64,000 nt of DNA from JAVJSD01 sp040219575 (lineage in GTDB: Bacteria; Planctomycetota; Planctomycetia; Pirellulales; Pirellulaceae), in NCBI GenBank assembly GCA_040219575.1, contig JAVJSD010000003.1:23571-87570 (forward strand), given 5' to 3'. The notes under the pieces are model-generated. The model searched no databases, was not told the origin of the DNA, and saw only the letters and a program-made list of their open reading frames with translations. Made by a program: the position numbers and the translations under genes. Shown one piece after another: positions 10,401 to 17,819 of this stretch; position 1 is the stretch's first letter; each line of letters begins with the position of its first letter.

Positions 10401-10620
10401 CGAGGATGGTGCTGATGGCGTCGAGCCGCAGATCGCCCTTTTGCTTGTCGGGCCCGTGGCACTTGTAGCAGTTCTCGGCCAACAGCGGCCGCACCTTCGA
10501 TTCGAAGAACTTCCGTTGCTCGGCCGTCGCGCGGCGCGGTTCGGCGCTGTGGACTGTGGGCGAACAAATCGCCGCAAGCAAAGCGAGGACGGCGGCGACC
10601 AGAAGAGAATTGCTCTGCAT
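7414..10620 (-). CDS. Secreted cytochrome-like/DUF1549/DUF1553 protein with inserted LamG (concanavalin-like) domain
   Basis: A 1068-residue protein with a signal peptide (MQSNSLLVAAVLALLAAI...). Domains in order: a PSCyt1 cytochrome-c-like domain with CYKCHGPDKQKGDLRLD near residue 48, DUF1549 (about 155-365, including GCARCHDHKFDP), a charged helical linker, and DUF1553 from about 548 (ADWIASRDNPLSTRVIVNRI, then TPTQALLMINGPW). A LamG/concanavalin-A-like domain occupies about 823-1020. The chain ends FCHVLLNSNEFLYVE, which is the usual end of DUF1553, so the LamG domain interrupts DUF1553 near its C-terminus. This architecture suggests a secreted or periplasmic haem protein that binds polysaccharide; its reaction is unknown. 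ATG 10620 was chosen because it begins the signal peptide; the longer frame from 10665 adds an implausible Pro-rich leader. Confidence 0.9.
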   Translation of the reverse strand: MQSNSLLVAAVLALLAAICSPTVHSAEPRRATAEQRKFFESKVRPLLAENCYKCHGPDKQKGDLRLDAISTILEGGESGPALVPGKPEESLLIEAVNYQSYEMPPAGKMKDEQIAILQQWVKIGAPWPDETAPVRVAKAPKITEEDRTWWAYQPVREVAAAQVDDGGWSKNEIDQFVFRRLSEKNLTPADEADRIALLRRAYFDLHGLPPSPEETEQFLADTAPGAYERLIDRLLESPRYGERWARHWLDVVRYAESDGYREDAYRPHAWRYRDYVVRALNDDKPYDEFIREQLAGDEIAPTNPDALAATGFLRLWIYEHNQRDVRAQWDAIINDITNVTSDVFLAVGMGCARCHDHKFDPVLQEDYFRMRAFFEPLLARDDLPLATHAEREAYEAALAAWEAKTADLRQQLDEIERPHLDKLAESAISKFPKDIQAMMRKAQEDRLPHEQQLVELAWRQVDREQRGLDARFKGEDKEKRDALLAELAKTPKPKPLPTVYTVSDVGAKAPPTTIPGSRDPQLVPPGFLTILEETPAEIAPLPQIPETTGRRTALADWIASRDNPLSTRVIVNRIWQHHFGRGLVATPSDFGHLGEPPSHPELLDWLTTWFVDGDWKLKRLHKLIMTSAAYRQTALREAPDAAQLADPENRLLWRFPLRRLSSDQIRDAVLLATGELDAKSGGASVEASSTRRTIYTKVFRNQRHPLLDVFDTPDGYFSVSERNVTTTPTQALLMINGPWMLDRARAMARRLQKEIGTDEQQLAERAYALAFGRTADAEEISQAAEFLRQQAKKVARPKQESLEPATREMPHREGTAALLTDDAKAPLLKVNNSASLPSGDFTVEAVILLESLYKDATVRTIAAQWDSNQKHPGWALGVTSEKSRYKPRNLILQLIGDPAKGAAPYEVIASNLRPELNKPYYVAVSVRIGEKSESGVTFYLKDLSDVDAPLQTASAAHEVTRDYRSDADLTIGGRDGSPTHRWDGLIDELKISTAALPRDELLIGKSPSDEQTVGRWTFDKDNFFADASPAKNHLAPLVESSSGDTPQFAALVDFCHVLLNSNEFLYVE

Positions 10621-10909
10621 AGGGGAGCCAAAGAGGGGTGGAGTCGGAAAGGAGAATGGAGGCATGCCGACAAGCCTTAAGCCTATCAGTAATCGGCACT
10701 TCGATCAAACAGGAAGCACTCAATCGGCCGGTTTTCCACACAACGCGGCAGGGGCCCGCGGCCCGTGACGGAAGTGGAGAAGTGCGTTGGTCGGTCGAGT
10801 GAGCGTGGATTCACGGCCGAGGGCGGCCATGCTACGACCGGGGGCCATGCTACCGCCGGGGGCGATGCTACCGCCGGGGGCGATGCCTTCGTCGGAAGTC
10901 GGGCGATGT
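10621..10909. other. Intergenic region with palindrome arm and short direct repeats
   Basis: This stretch separates the PPC-protein and DUF1549 genes on the minus strand. At about 10811-10836 it has a solitary arm of the 26-bp element found paired at 15982/16091 (GATTCACGGCCGAGGGCGGC...). It is followed by about three direct repeats of GCTACCGCCGGGGGCGAT type up to ~10885. No gene is visible. Confidence 0.6.
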
Positions 10910-13039
10910 CTAGTCTTCGACGACGCTGATGGTGAGCGGCCGACTGGCGTAGGTGGCTTTCATCACGAAGTTCAGCGCGATGTTGGCCATCACCACGGCC
11001 TGCTGCTTCTCGACGGCGGGGGCGTCGTCGGCCGCCTTCAGCGTGATCACGCCCTGGGCGGCGCCGGCCGTCAATAGCGTCTTGCTCTTGCCGGCGTCGA
11101 TGGTGACGCCCTGCGGCAGCGAATCACCGTACACGCCGTTCAGGTGCCGGTACAACAGGTCGAGGGTGACATTCTTGTCGAAGCCCTCGGCCCGCTCGAT
11201 CGTCACCTCGATCTGCTTCGACTCGCCCGGCTTGAGCGTGATGTCGTATTCGCTGAGCGTGACGGCGCGGAGGTCGCTGGGGGCGCCGACCGAGACCACG
11301 TGGGTATCGACGGGCCAGTGTCCGCGTCCGCCGCCGGGTTGATACGTCTCCTGGTAGGGAAGCGCGACGGTGGTGAGCGTCTGCCGCGCGTCGCCTTCGC
11401 CGATCACTGCGGTCCCCTTGATCACCAGATCGCTGAGCGACAGCGGCGCGTCGCCGGCCGCGGTCAGCACGATGCAGCCGTCCTGCCCTTTGCCGGCCAG
11501 GATGCGGCCGCACGAGGCGGTCACCGTTTCGGGAAGGCCCTCGACGCTGAGTTGCACCTCGCCGTCGAAGCCGTTCTTCCGCTCGACGCGCACAAACAAC
11601 GCGCCGCTTGTGCCTGGCGTGAGCTGCGTCTTGTCGGTGTCGGCGAACAGGTTGAAAGCAGGCTCGCTGCGGGTGGCCTGAATGAAGTAAACGAACGACG
11701 GGCCGCCGCGGAGGTGGATATCGCGGATCTCGACGGAGTACTTGCCGTCGGCCGGCGCCGACCAATTCTCGATCAGCGAATCGGAGTAGTTCCGCTTGCC
11801 GATCCGCATGTCGTCGTTGAGCTGGTATTGCCGATCGTTCTCGCCCACGATTCGCAGTTGCGCGTCGAGCGACGACTGCTGCCGACGGGCGATCACCTCG
11901 AACGAAAACGTCTCACCCTTTTTCGCCTCGAACGTGAAACAGTCGACATCCGCCTCGGATTCGATGCGGCCGTTGACTCCCGCCGGCATGCTCAGCGGCT
12001 GCCCGGCGGCGTGGGTGTTGTTGTCGCCCTCGGCCTCGGCGACCAGCGGCAGGTCGCTGATCACCAGCGGAGCGGGGTTGGTCGCGTCGCCGGCCAGGGG
12101 CAGCTGCAGCGACACCGGGCCTGGCGGCGTGTCCGATGGCGGCGTGAACTCGATCGGCGTCTCGGGCAGGCGGAAGCCGATCAACTCCAGTTGCGCCGGT
12201 TCGCCCGCGGCCACGCCCAACGGATACACATTCGTCACCAACGGGCGATCGTTGACCTCGATGCTGTACTGCCAGTACTTGTTGCCCTGGTAGCGGACGT
12301 CGCGGATTTCGAGCAGGTACTCGCCCGCTTGCGGGAAGACGTAGTCGACCGCCGGGTCGCCGAAGAAGAAGTTGTCGGACGAGGCCAGCGTCACCCCGGA
12401 GGCGTTGCGAATCGTGAGGATGGGATCGGCGTGTTGCTGCAGGTCGTGAATGCGATCCTGCAGCCGCATGCATTGCACGTGGAAGTTGAGGGCCGTGCCG
12501 GCTTCGACCTGGAACTTGTAGAAATCGACGTCCTCGGCCTTTTCGATCGCGCCGCACACCGTGCCCGGTACGGCGAACTCCTGGGCCTGCGAAGCGGTGT
12601 CGTTCTTGGCCGCCTCTTTGACGACCGGATCGCGGACGATCACAAGTTGCCCCAACGTGCTGGCGCCCTGCGGCGTGGCCAGGCGAAAGTCGCGCACGCC
12701 CGGCTTGGCGTCTTCGGCGACGGTGAACCGCACCTTCAACTCTTGCAGGTTCGGCGGGGCTTTCTGTTCGTCATTCTTCTCACTTTCCTTGGCGTCCTGC
12801 TTTTCTTCCTTTTCCTCAGGCATCACAACTTCGCCGGTGACGCCTTCGCCGGAGACCACCACCTGATACGCGCCGTACATGCTGTACCGCGACGAGATGC
12901 TGTGCTCGGAGGTTCGCCCAACCTGCGCCGCGACGGGATCGAGGCTCATCAGCATCGGGTACGACGTCTGGGCCTCGGCCGCCGACGAACATGCCAGGCC
13001 GAACGATATCGCCAACGCAATGCGGGAGAGAGTCTTCAC
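10910..13039 (-). CDS. Secreted protein with two pre-peptidase C-terminal (PPC) domains
   Basis: A 709-residue exported protein. The signal peptide is VKTLSRIALAISFGLACSSA, followed by an Ig-like region with a highly charged insert (EEKEEKQDAKESEKNDEQK). Two PPC-like beta-sandwich domains lie at about 185-300 (EDVDFYKFQVEAGTALNF, YLLEIRD) and 355-460 (DVDCFTFEAKKGETFSFEV, KYSVEIRD). The C-terminal third is beta-rich with no assigned domain. PPC domains usually follow secreted peptidases, but no peptidase domain is present here. In planctomycetes such proteins accompany DUF1549/DUF1501 genes, as here. GTG 13039 was chosen because it starts the signal peptide; the frame extends upstream through palindromic repeat DNA that would not make a sensible protein. 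Confidence 0.85.
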   Translation of the reverse strand: MKTLSRIALAISFGLACSSAAEAQTSYPMLMSLDPVAAQVGRTSEHSISSRYSMYGAYQVVVSGEGVTGEVVMPEEKEEKQDAKESEKNDEQKAPPNLQELKVRFTVAEDAKPGVRDFRLATPQGASTLGQLVIVRDPVVKEAAKNDTASQAQEFAVPGTVCGAIEKAEDVDFYKFQVEAGTALNFHVQCMRLQDRIHDLQQHADPILTIRNASGVTLASSDNFFFGDPAVDYVFPQAGEYLLEIRDVRYQGNKYWQYSIEVNDRPLVTNVYPLGVAAGEPAQLELIGFRLPETPIEFTPPSDTPPGPVSLQLPLAGDATNPAPLVISDLPLVAEAEGDNNTHAAGQPLSMPAGVNGRIESEADVDCFTFEAKKGETFSFEVIARRQQSSLDAQLRIVGENDRQYQLNDDMRIGKRNYSDSLIENWSAPADGKYSVEIRDIHLRGGPSFVYFIQATRSEPAFNLFADTDKTQLTPGTSGALFVRVERKNGFDGEVQLSVEGLPETVTASCGRILAGKGQDGCIVLTAAGDAPLSLSDLVIKGTAVIGEGDARQTLTTVALPYQETYQPGGGRGHWPVDTHVVSVGAPSDLRAVTLSEYDITLKPGESKQIEVTIERAEGFDKNVTLDLLYRHLNGVYGDSLPQGVTIDAGKSKTLLTAGAAQGVITLKAADDAPAVEKQQAVVMANIALNFVMKATYASRPLTISVVED

Positions 13040-13062
13040 GGCAACACTCGATGAAAGGATGC

Positions 13063-13167
13063 GTAGGGCAGGCATCTTGCCTGCCAAGGAACACGTAGGG
13101 CAGGCATCTTGCCTGCCAAAGAACTCACAACAAACCTCGGCGCCGGCAGGCAGGATGCCTGCCCTAC
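13063..13167. repeat. Cluster of three 23-bp GGCAGGCA palindromes (two direct, one inverted)
   Basis: GTAGGGCAGGCATCTTGCCT (plus GCC) occurs at 13063-13085 and again at 13095-13117. An inverted copy with one central change lies at 13145-13167. Each unit is itself a hairpin (GGCAGGCA/TGCCTGCC), and copies 2 and 3 can also pair with each other. The cluster fills the gap between two co-oriented genes, so it would be transcribed between the DUF1549 and PPC coding regions. This arrangement is REP/REPIN-like. Confidence 0.85.
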
Positions 13168-13173
13168 GGATCG

Positions 13174-15660
13174 CTAATGGTTGAACAGGAAATGTTTCGA
13201 GTTGCACAGCGCCCAGAGCAGGTCTTCGTAGCATTGCAGCGGACTGGGGCTGTCCTTGAGGAACTCGCGACTGGCTTCGAACTCCGCTTCACTCGGCCGG
13301 CGGCAAAGCGTGGCGAGGTACAGCGCTTCGACGATCTCTTCGTGCGACTTCTCGGCCGCCATCAGTTTCGCCACGCGGCCGCTCTTATCGGCGATCTTGC
13401 CGGCCAGGATGTCGCCGTTGAGCGTGTGCAGCGCTTGGGCCAGATTCTCGTCGGGCGTTCGTTCGCACTCGCACACGCTGGCGCGGCGGGGTTTGGCGAA
13501 CGTCGCCAGGAAGTAGTTGGGGTACTCCGCGTCGGGCAGTTCAATCGCCCGAGTGCCCGGCGGCAGATTCTTGAATTTCGTCTGCACTCCGGTCACTTGA
13601 TCGACGGCGTCCAACAGCGGCTCGGCCGGCAATCGCTTTACCTGGTAGTGGCTGTAGAAACGACGGTCGGAGGCGTTGTCCGGCGTCAACTCGGAGCTGA
13701 GCTGATACAGCCGCGAGGTCATAATCGTCCGCATCAGGTGCTTCAGATCGTAGTCGTTGTCGGCGAAGTCCTGGGCCAGCGTCTCCATCAAGGCGACGTT
13801 CGTCGGCGGGTTGGTCAGCCGCAGGTCGTCGATCGGCTCGACCAGACCGTGGCCTAACAGGTAGCCCATGTAGCGATTCACCACCGAACGCGCGAAGAAC
13901 GTATTCTCTTTCGAGGTGAGCCACTGGGCCATCGGGATGCGGCGGTCGAGCGGATCGTCGTGCGTGTCGCCGTCCAGCGTGGTGGGCTTCATCAACTCGC
14001 CGGTGCGCGGATGACGAACGTCGCCGGACGAACGCACCACCACGACCTGCTCGCGGCCGAACAGTCCGAACTCTTCGCTGTTCTTGGTGCCGACGCGGCT
14101 GAAAAACGACGCGAAGCTGTAGTAGTCGGCCTGGCTGTAGCGCTCGAAGGGGTGATGGTGGCACTTGGCGCACTCCAGGCGTACGCCCATGAAGAGCTGG
14201 GCCGTCGATTCGGTGAGGGCGGTCGTGTCCTTGTTGACGCGGAAGTAGTTGGCGGGACCGTTCATGTAGATCGAACCCTTGGCCGTCACCAATTCGCGAA
14301 CGAATTTGTCGAACGGCATATTCGTGCGGAACGCCTCCTTGATCCAGTTGTGCAGCGCCCACATGCCCTGTTCGCCCAGATCGTTGCTGTTGTTGCGAAT
14401 CAGGTCGGACCACTTCAGCGTCCAGTAGGCGGCGTAGCGGTCGTTGTACAGATCGAGCTTCGGATCGCCCGTCAGCCCCAGCAGCTGGTCGACGAGCCTG
14501 GCGCGCTTGTCGGGCTCGGTCGATTCGAGAAAGGCCAGCGTCTCCTCCGCCGTGGGGAGCGACCCGGTGGCGTCGAGAAAGGCGCGGCGGAGGAAAGTGG
14601 CGTCGTCGCATAGCGGCGAGGGTTCGATGCCCAATTCGCGGAACTTGGCCGCGGCCAACTCGTCGATGAAGTTGTTGTTCTCCCAATCGGCCAGTTGGAT
14701 CGAATCGGCGTAGGGGACCACGAACGTGGCGATTTCGGCCTGGCCTTCATAGCGGACCATGATCGGCGCTTGCCCCTTGCCGGTGACGCGCACCAGGCCG
14801 TCGACGTCGACGGCCAACAAGCCGTCGTCCATGCTGTCGAAGCGAGCCCAGGCGGTCACGTCGCGCCGCGAACCGTCGCTGTAGATCGCCTCGACGCGGA
14901 GTTGCTGCTGCGCGTCGACCACCGCGACGCGGTGCGCCGGCGTCACTTCCAGTCGTTCGACCTCCACCGTATCTTTCGCCGGCGCGGCAGCGCCGGTTTC
15001 GATCCAGGCCCGTAGCACCTGGTAGTCGACCGAACCTTTCCTCAACCGCAGTCCGCCGCCATGGGGCGTCTGCATGGTCGGCTTCTTCAGCACCAGGCTT
15101 TCGTCGGGGCGGAACAAGTCGACCCGTCGCTGCACTTCATCGCGAGCCATGGCGGTGTGATCGGCACGCATGTCGTAGCCGAATACCGACAGTTTGAAGC
15201 CGCCCTTGCCGAACTGACTGGCGTGGCAGGCGGCGCCCGCACAGCCCTGTTTGTTGAGGATCGGCCGCACGTGCGAGGCGAAGCCGATTTCCGGCCGCTC
15301 TTTCACCCCGGTGACGGTGACCGGCACATCGCGGGTGTTCTTGTTGACGGTTACCTTGATGACCGCCTTTCCGTCGCCGACCGCCAATAGCCGACCGGTG
15401 TCGCTGACGGTGACGACCTTCTCGTCGGACGAGGCATAGACGGCCGCATGCGTCAGATCCTCGGCCCGCTGCCGGGCTTCGCTCGAAGCGGCCGGCGCCG
15501 CCGTCAAGAGTTGGGCGCGGGCGAAGTTTCCCACCAACTCCACTTCCGGCGGCAGCACGCGAAAGGCGTCGTCGGCGCGGAGCGTCACGGCGGAGGAACC
15601 GAGAAGCAGCAACGTCAGCAACGTCGCAGGAACACTCACGAAACCAAGTCGGTGATTCAC
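13174..15660 (-). CDS. Secreted DUF1549/DUF1553 protein with bacterial Ig-like (BID_2) repeats
   Basis: An 828-residue exported protein (signal peptide MNHRLGFVSVPATLLTLLLL). BID_2-type Ig-like segments lie at about 65-125 (ASSDEKVVTVSDTGRLLAVG) and 250-315 (YSDGSRRDVTAWARF). Between them is a cytochrome-like region with CAGAACH near residue 143, a stretched form of CxxCH. DUF1549 spans about 330-540 (RRAFLDATGSLPTAEE; CAKCHHHPFERY near 495) and DUF1553 about 575-820 (FFARSVVNRYMGYLLGHGLV), ending CNSKHFLFNH. This is the classic planctomycete architecture, and its biochemical role is unknown. It is the first gene of a minus-strand run continuing to 5880. The start is GTG 15660, with CGGAGA about 13 nt upstream. 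Confidence 0.92.
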   Translation of the reverse strand: MNHRLGFVSVPATLLTLLLLGSSAVTLRADDAFRVLPPEVELVGNFARAQLLTAAPAASSEARQRAEDLTHAAVYASSDEKVVTVSDTGRLLAVGDGKAVIKVTVNKNTRDVPVTVTGVKERPEIGFASHVRPILNKQGCAGAACHASQFGKGGFKLSVFGYDMRADHTAMARDEVQRRVDLFRPDESLVLKKPTMQTPHGGGLRLRKGSVDYQVLRAWIETGAAAPAKDTVEVERLEVTPAHRVAVVDAQQQLRVEAIYSDGSRRDVTAWARFDSMDDGLLAVDVDGLVRVTGKGQAPIMVRYEGQAEIATFVVPYADSIQLADWENNNFIDELAAAKFRELGIEPSPLCDDATFLRRAFLDATGSLPTAEETLAFLESTEPDKRARLVDQLLGLTGDPKLDLYNDRYAAYWTLKWSDLIRNNSNDLGEQGMWALHNWIKEAFRTNMPFDKFVRELVTAKGSIYMNGPANYFRVNKDTTALTESTAQLFMGVRLECAKCHHHPFERYSQADYYSFASFFSRVGTKNSEEFGLFGREQVVVVRSSGDVRHPRTGELMKPTTLDGDTHDDPLDRRIPMAQWLTSKENTFFARSVVNRYMGYLLGHGLVEPIDDLRLTNPPTNVALMETLAQDFADNDYDLKHLMRTIMTSRLYQLSSELTPDNASDRRFYSHYQVKRLPAEPLLDAVDQVTGVQTKFKNLPPGTRAIELPDAEYPNYFLATFAKPRRASVCECERTPDENLAQALHTLNGDILAGKIADKSGRVAKLMAAEKSHEEIVEALYLATLCRRPSEAEFEASREFLKDSPSPLQCYEDLLWALCNSKHFLFNH

Positions 15661-15868
15661 CGTATCGGTCTCCGGGTGGGATGGTGGGGCGGGAGGAATC
15701 GCATGCGACTCCCGAACATCAGGCAGGGCGATTAATTATTGTCGATCGCCGCGCGAAAAGCTATAGCGAGACGCGGGACGCTCAAGTGCGTAGGCGCGCG
15801 GATGGTCAGGATTCGCACACCTATCCCGGATGATGCATCAGCACATCGCCAAGTCGAACCGAATGCGA

Positions 15869-16153
15869 GCCGAGTGCAGGAGTTAGAACTGTATTGCGGG
15901 GCGCCCACGCGGCAACACTCGGTACATCAGCCGCAAACGCATTGGCGCCCGACTCCGGCAAGGCTGGCGACATCGAAGCAAGTAGCATGGCCGCCCCCGG
16001 CCGTGAATCGGCGGTCCATCAAAGGGAGCGTCCTCGCTTGCTTCGATCCGGATGCAGGCGGGGAGTTAGAGCCGCGTGATGCAGCGCTCCTTCACGGCCG
16101 GGGGCGGCCATGCTACGGAAACGCCCTCCGACAATCGGACGCTGCAAACGCCC
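15869..16153 (+). repeat. ~285-bp dispersed repeat with 26-bp perfect inverted repeats, copy 1 (copy 2 at 37910-38223)
   Basis: The copies start at GCCGAGTGCAGGAGTT and end near CGGACGCTGCAAACGCCC, with homology over the whole length. Inside is an exact 26-bp inverted repeat (arms 15982-16007 and 16091-16116; GTAGCATGGCCGCCCCCGGC...) around an 83-bp loop. No transposase or conserved ORF is present. The element may be a non-autonomous mobile sequence or a structured RNA. Confidence 0.8.
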
Positions 16154-16255
16154 AGTGGCGGATAAATAATCCGGGCTATGTCCGTTGCGAGGTTCTGGAT
16201 GCCTCCAAGTACGACGGACATCCACATCGACGTCCACGTACAAGGCAAATATCCG

Positions 16256-16284
16256 TTGCTTGAGCGCCGGCGACCGAATAGAAT
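16256..16284 (+). promoter_or_regulatory. Putative sigma-70 promoter for the DUF1501 gene at 16416
   Basis: TTGCTT (16256-16261), 17-bp spacer, TAGAAT (16279-16284), lying about 130 bp upstream of the start codon. The -10 matches five of six consensus positions and the -35 matches three. Confidence 0.45.
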
Positions 16285-16415
16285 TACCGACGTCCTACCT
16301 ACACCCTCCTGCACCCCGCCCACCCGAGGACAAGCCGGTCCTGCACACCACGTGGCCGGCCATACCTCCATCCTTCCCTCCCCATCGTCTTCACGCCCCA
16401 GACGGAGTCGCCTCG

Positions 16416-17735
16416 ATGCTAGGTTTCCTGCCCGGTAATGATCGTACGTGCGCGGGTGTTTCGCGTCGCAGTTTTCTGCAAATCGGCGCGCTCTCGGGCG
16501 TCGGCGTGACCCTGCCCATGGCGCTGGGCCGCAAGTTGGCCGCGGGAGAAGCGAGTTCGTCGGACGTCAATTGCATCCTGATCTGGACGCGCGGCGGAAC
16601 CAGCCATCACGACACGTTCGATCCCAAACCCGAGGCGCCGGTCAGCGTCCGCGGCGAGTTCGACGTCATCGACACCGCGGTGCCCGGTGTGAAGTTCACC
16701 GAGATCGTGCCCAACATGGCCCGCGAGTTGAATCGCTTCGCCGTGCTCCGCGGCTGGAATCCCCGCAACGGCAGCCACGGCGCCGCCGACCAGTGGGTGA
16801 TGTCGGGCCGCAGGTTCAACCAGGCGGTCGGCTACCCCTGCTATGGCTCGGTGGTCAGCCACTACAAGGGCTTCAAGACGGCGATGCCGCCTTTTGTGCA
16901 ACTCGGCGACAACGTCGATCGCCGGTTCGGCGGCGGCACGGCGGGCGTGCTGGGATTGGAGCACAACCCGTTCGAGATGCTGGCGGATCCCAACGCCGAG
17001 AAGTTCAACGTCCGCGACATCACGCCGCCGCAAGGCGTGGATATGGGCCGTGTCGATCGCCGCAGCAAGATGCTGGCCAAGATCGACGCCCTGCAACGCT
17101 CGGCCGAATTGCAGCCCGAGGCGTTCCACGCCCTCGACGAGCACTACCAGACGGCGATCAACATGATCACGGCGCCGGAGACCAAGCAGGCCTTCGAGAT
17201 GGCCGAGGAAGACGACAAGCTGCGCGACGCCTACGGGCGAAATCGCTTCGGCCAGAGTTGTCTCTTGGCGCGTCGTCTGATCGAGTCGGGCGTGCGACTG
17301 GTGACGGTGACCGACGGCGGTTGGGACACGCACCAGAACAATTTCAAGTCGCTCAAGGAGTCGCGCATTCCGCCGGTCGACCAGGCGCTGCCGCAACTGC
17401 TGACAGACCTGGAGGATCGCGGGCTGCTCGATTCGACCCTCGTTTGCTGGCTGACCGACTTCGGGCGCACGCCCAAGATCAACTCCGCCAGCGGCCGCGA
17501 TCACTGGGCGACCAGCGGCTTCGCCATCATGGCGGGCGCCGGCGTACCGGGCGGACAGGTACTGGGCGAGACCGACGGCGAAGGCGGGGTGGTGGTTCGC
17601 GACGAGTACTACTCCGACGACATCGCCGCCACCATCTACAGCAAGCTCGGCATCCCGCTCGACACGATCGCCCGCGCCCCCGATGGCCGCCCCGTGCGGC
17701 TGATCGAAGGCCGCCCGATCGCCGAGTGGCTGTAG
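16416..17735 (+). CDS. DUF1501-domain protein with Tat-like signal
   Basis: A 439-residue exported protein of the DUF1501 family. The twin-arginine-like leader SRRSFLQIGALSGVGVTLPM is followed by LIWTRGGTSHHDTFDPKPEA, the segment ELNRFAVLRGWNPRNGSHG, the conserved GQSCLLARRLIESGVRLVTV, GGWDTHQNNF and VCWLTDFGRTPKINSASGRDHW. It is divergent from the Ig-like DUF1549 gene; such DUF1549-DUF1501 pairs are usually functionally linked. The two DUF1501 proteins in this window share the family motifs but are otherwise quite different, so they are not a recent duplication. ATG 16416 has GGAG about 10 nt upstream and starts the signal; the open frame continues upstream without support. Confidence 0.92.
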   Translation: MLGFLPGNDRTCAGVSRRSFLQIGALSGVGVTLPMALGRKLAAGEASSSDVNCILIWTRGGTSHHDTFDPKPEAPVSVRGEFDVIDTAVPGVKFTEIVPNMARELNRFAVLRGWNPRNGSHGAADQWVMSGRRFNQAVGYPCYGSVVSHYKGFKTAMPPFVQLGDNVDRRFGGGTAGVLGLEHNPFEMLADPNAEKFNVRDITPPQGVDMGRVDRRSKMLAKIDALQRSAELQPEAFHALDEHYQTAINMITAPETKQAFEMAEEDDKLRDAYGRNRFGQSCLLARRLIESGVRLVTVTDGGWDTHQNNFKSLKESRIPPVDQALPQLLTDLEDRGLLDSTLVCWLTDFGRTPKINSASGRDHWATSGFAIMAGAGVPGGQVLGETDGEGGVVVRDEYYSDDIAATIYSKLGIPLDTIARAPDGRPVRLIEGRPIAEWL

Positions 17736-17819
17736 TCTTCATGGCGGAATCTCGTACAATCGGAGATTGGCTCGAGTAAACCGTTGCGACCGCGTCTTGC
17801 TAGGGAGGGTGGGCACGCC

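Larger units (their letters stand above)
15661..16415. other. Long intergenic region between divergent DUF1549 and DUF1501 genes
   Basis: About 755 bases without a gene. It holds one copy of a ~285-bp repeat (15869-16153) and a probable promoter for the rightward DUF1501 gene (16256-16284). Short open frames here reflect the repeat and have no conserved features I recognise. Confidence 0.7.

Noticed and set aside
7681..10680. Long open frame (999 codons) on the plus strand opposite the DUF1549/LamG gene
   Set aside because: It is an antisense shadow caused by high-GC codon bias; its translation is rich in Arg, Gly, Val and His with no domain, whereas the minus-strand frame has clear motifs.
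13063..13167. CRISPR array
   Set aside because: Only three palindromic units, one of them inverted, with unequal spacers and no cas genes.
13040..13234. N-terminal extension of the PPC protein (LRRPALGAVQ...)
   Set aside because: It translates palindromic repeat DNA and would bury the signal peptide; the GTG at 13039 is a better start.
15869..16153. Insertion sequence
   Set aside because: No transposase-like frame is present in either copy and the copies differ in length; treated as a non-coding repeat.
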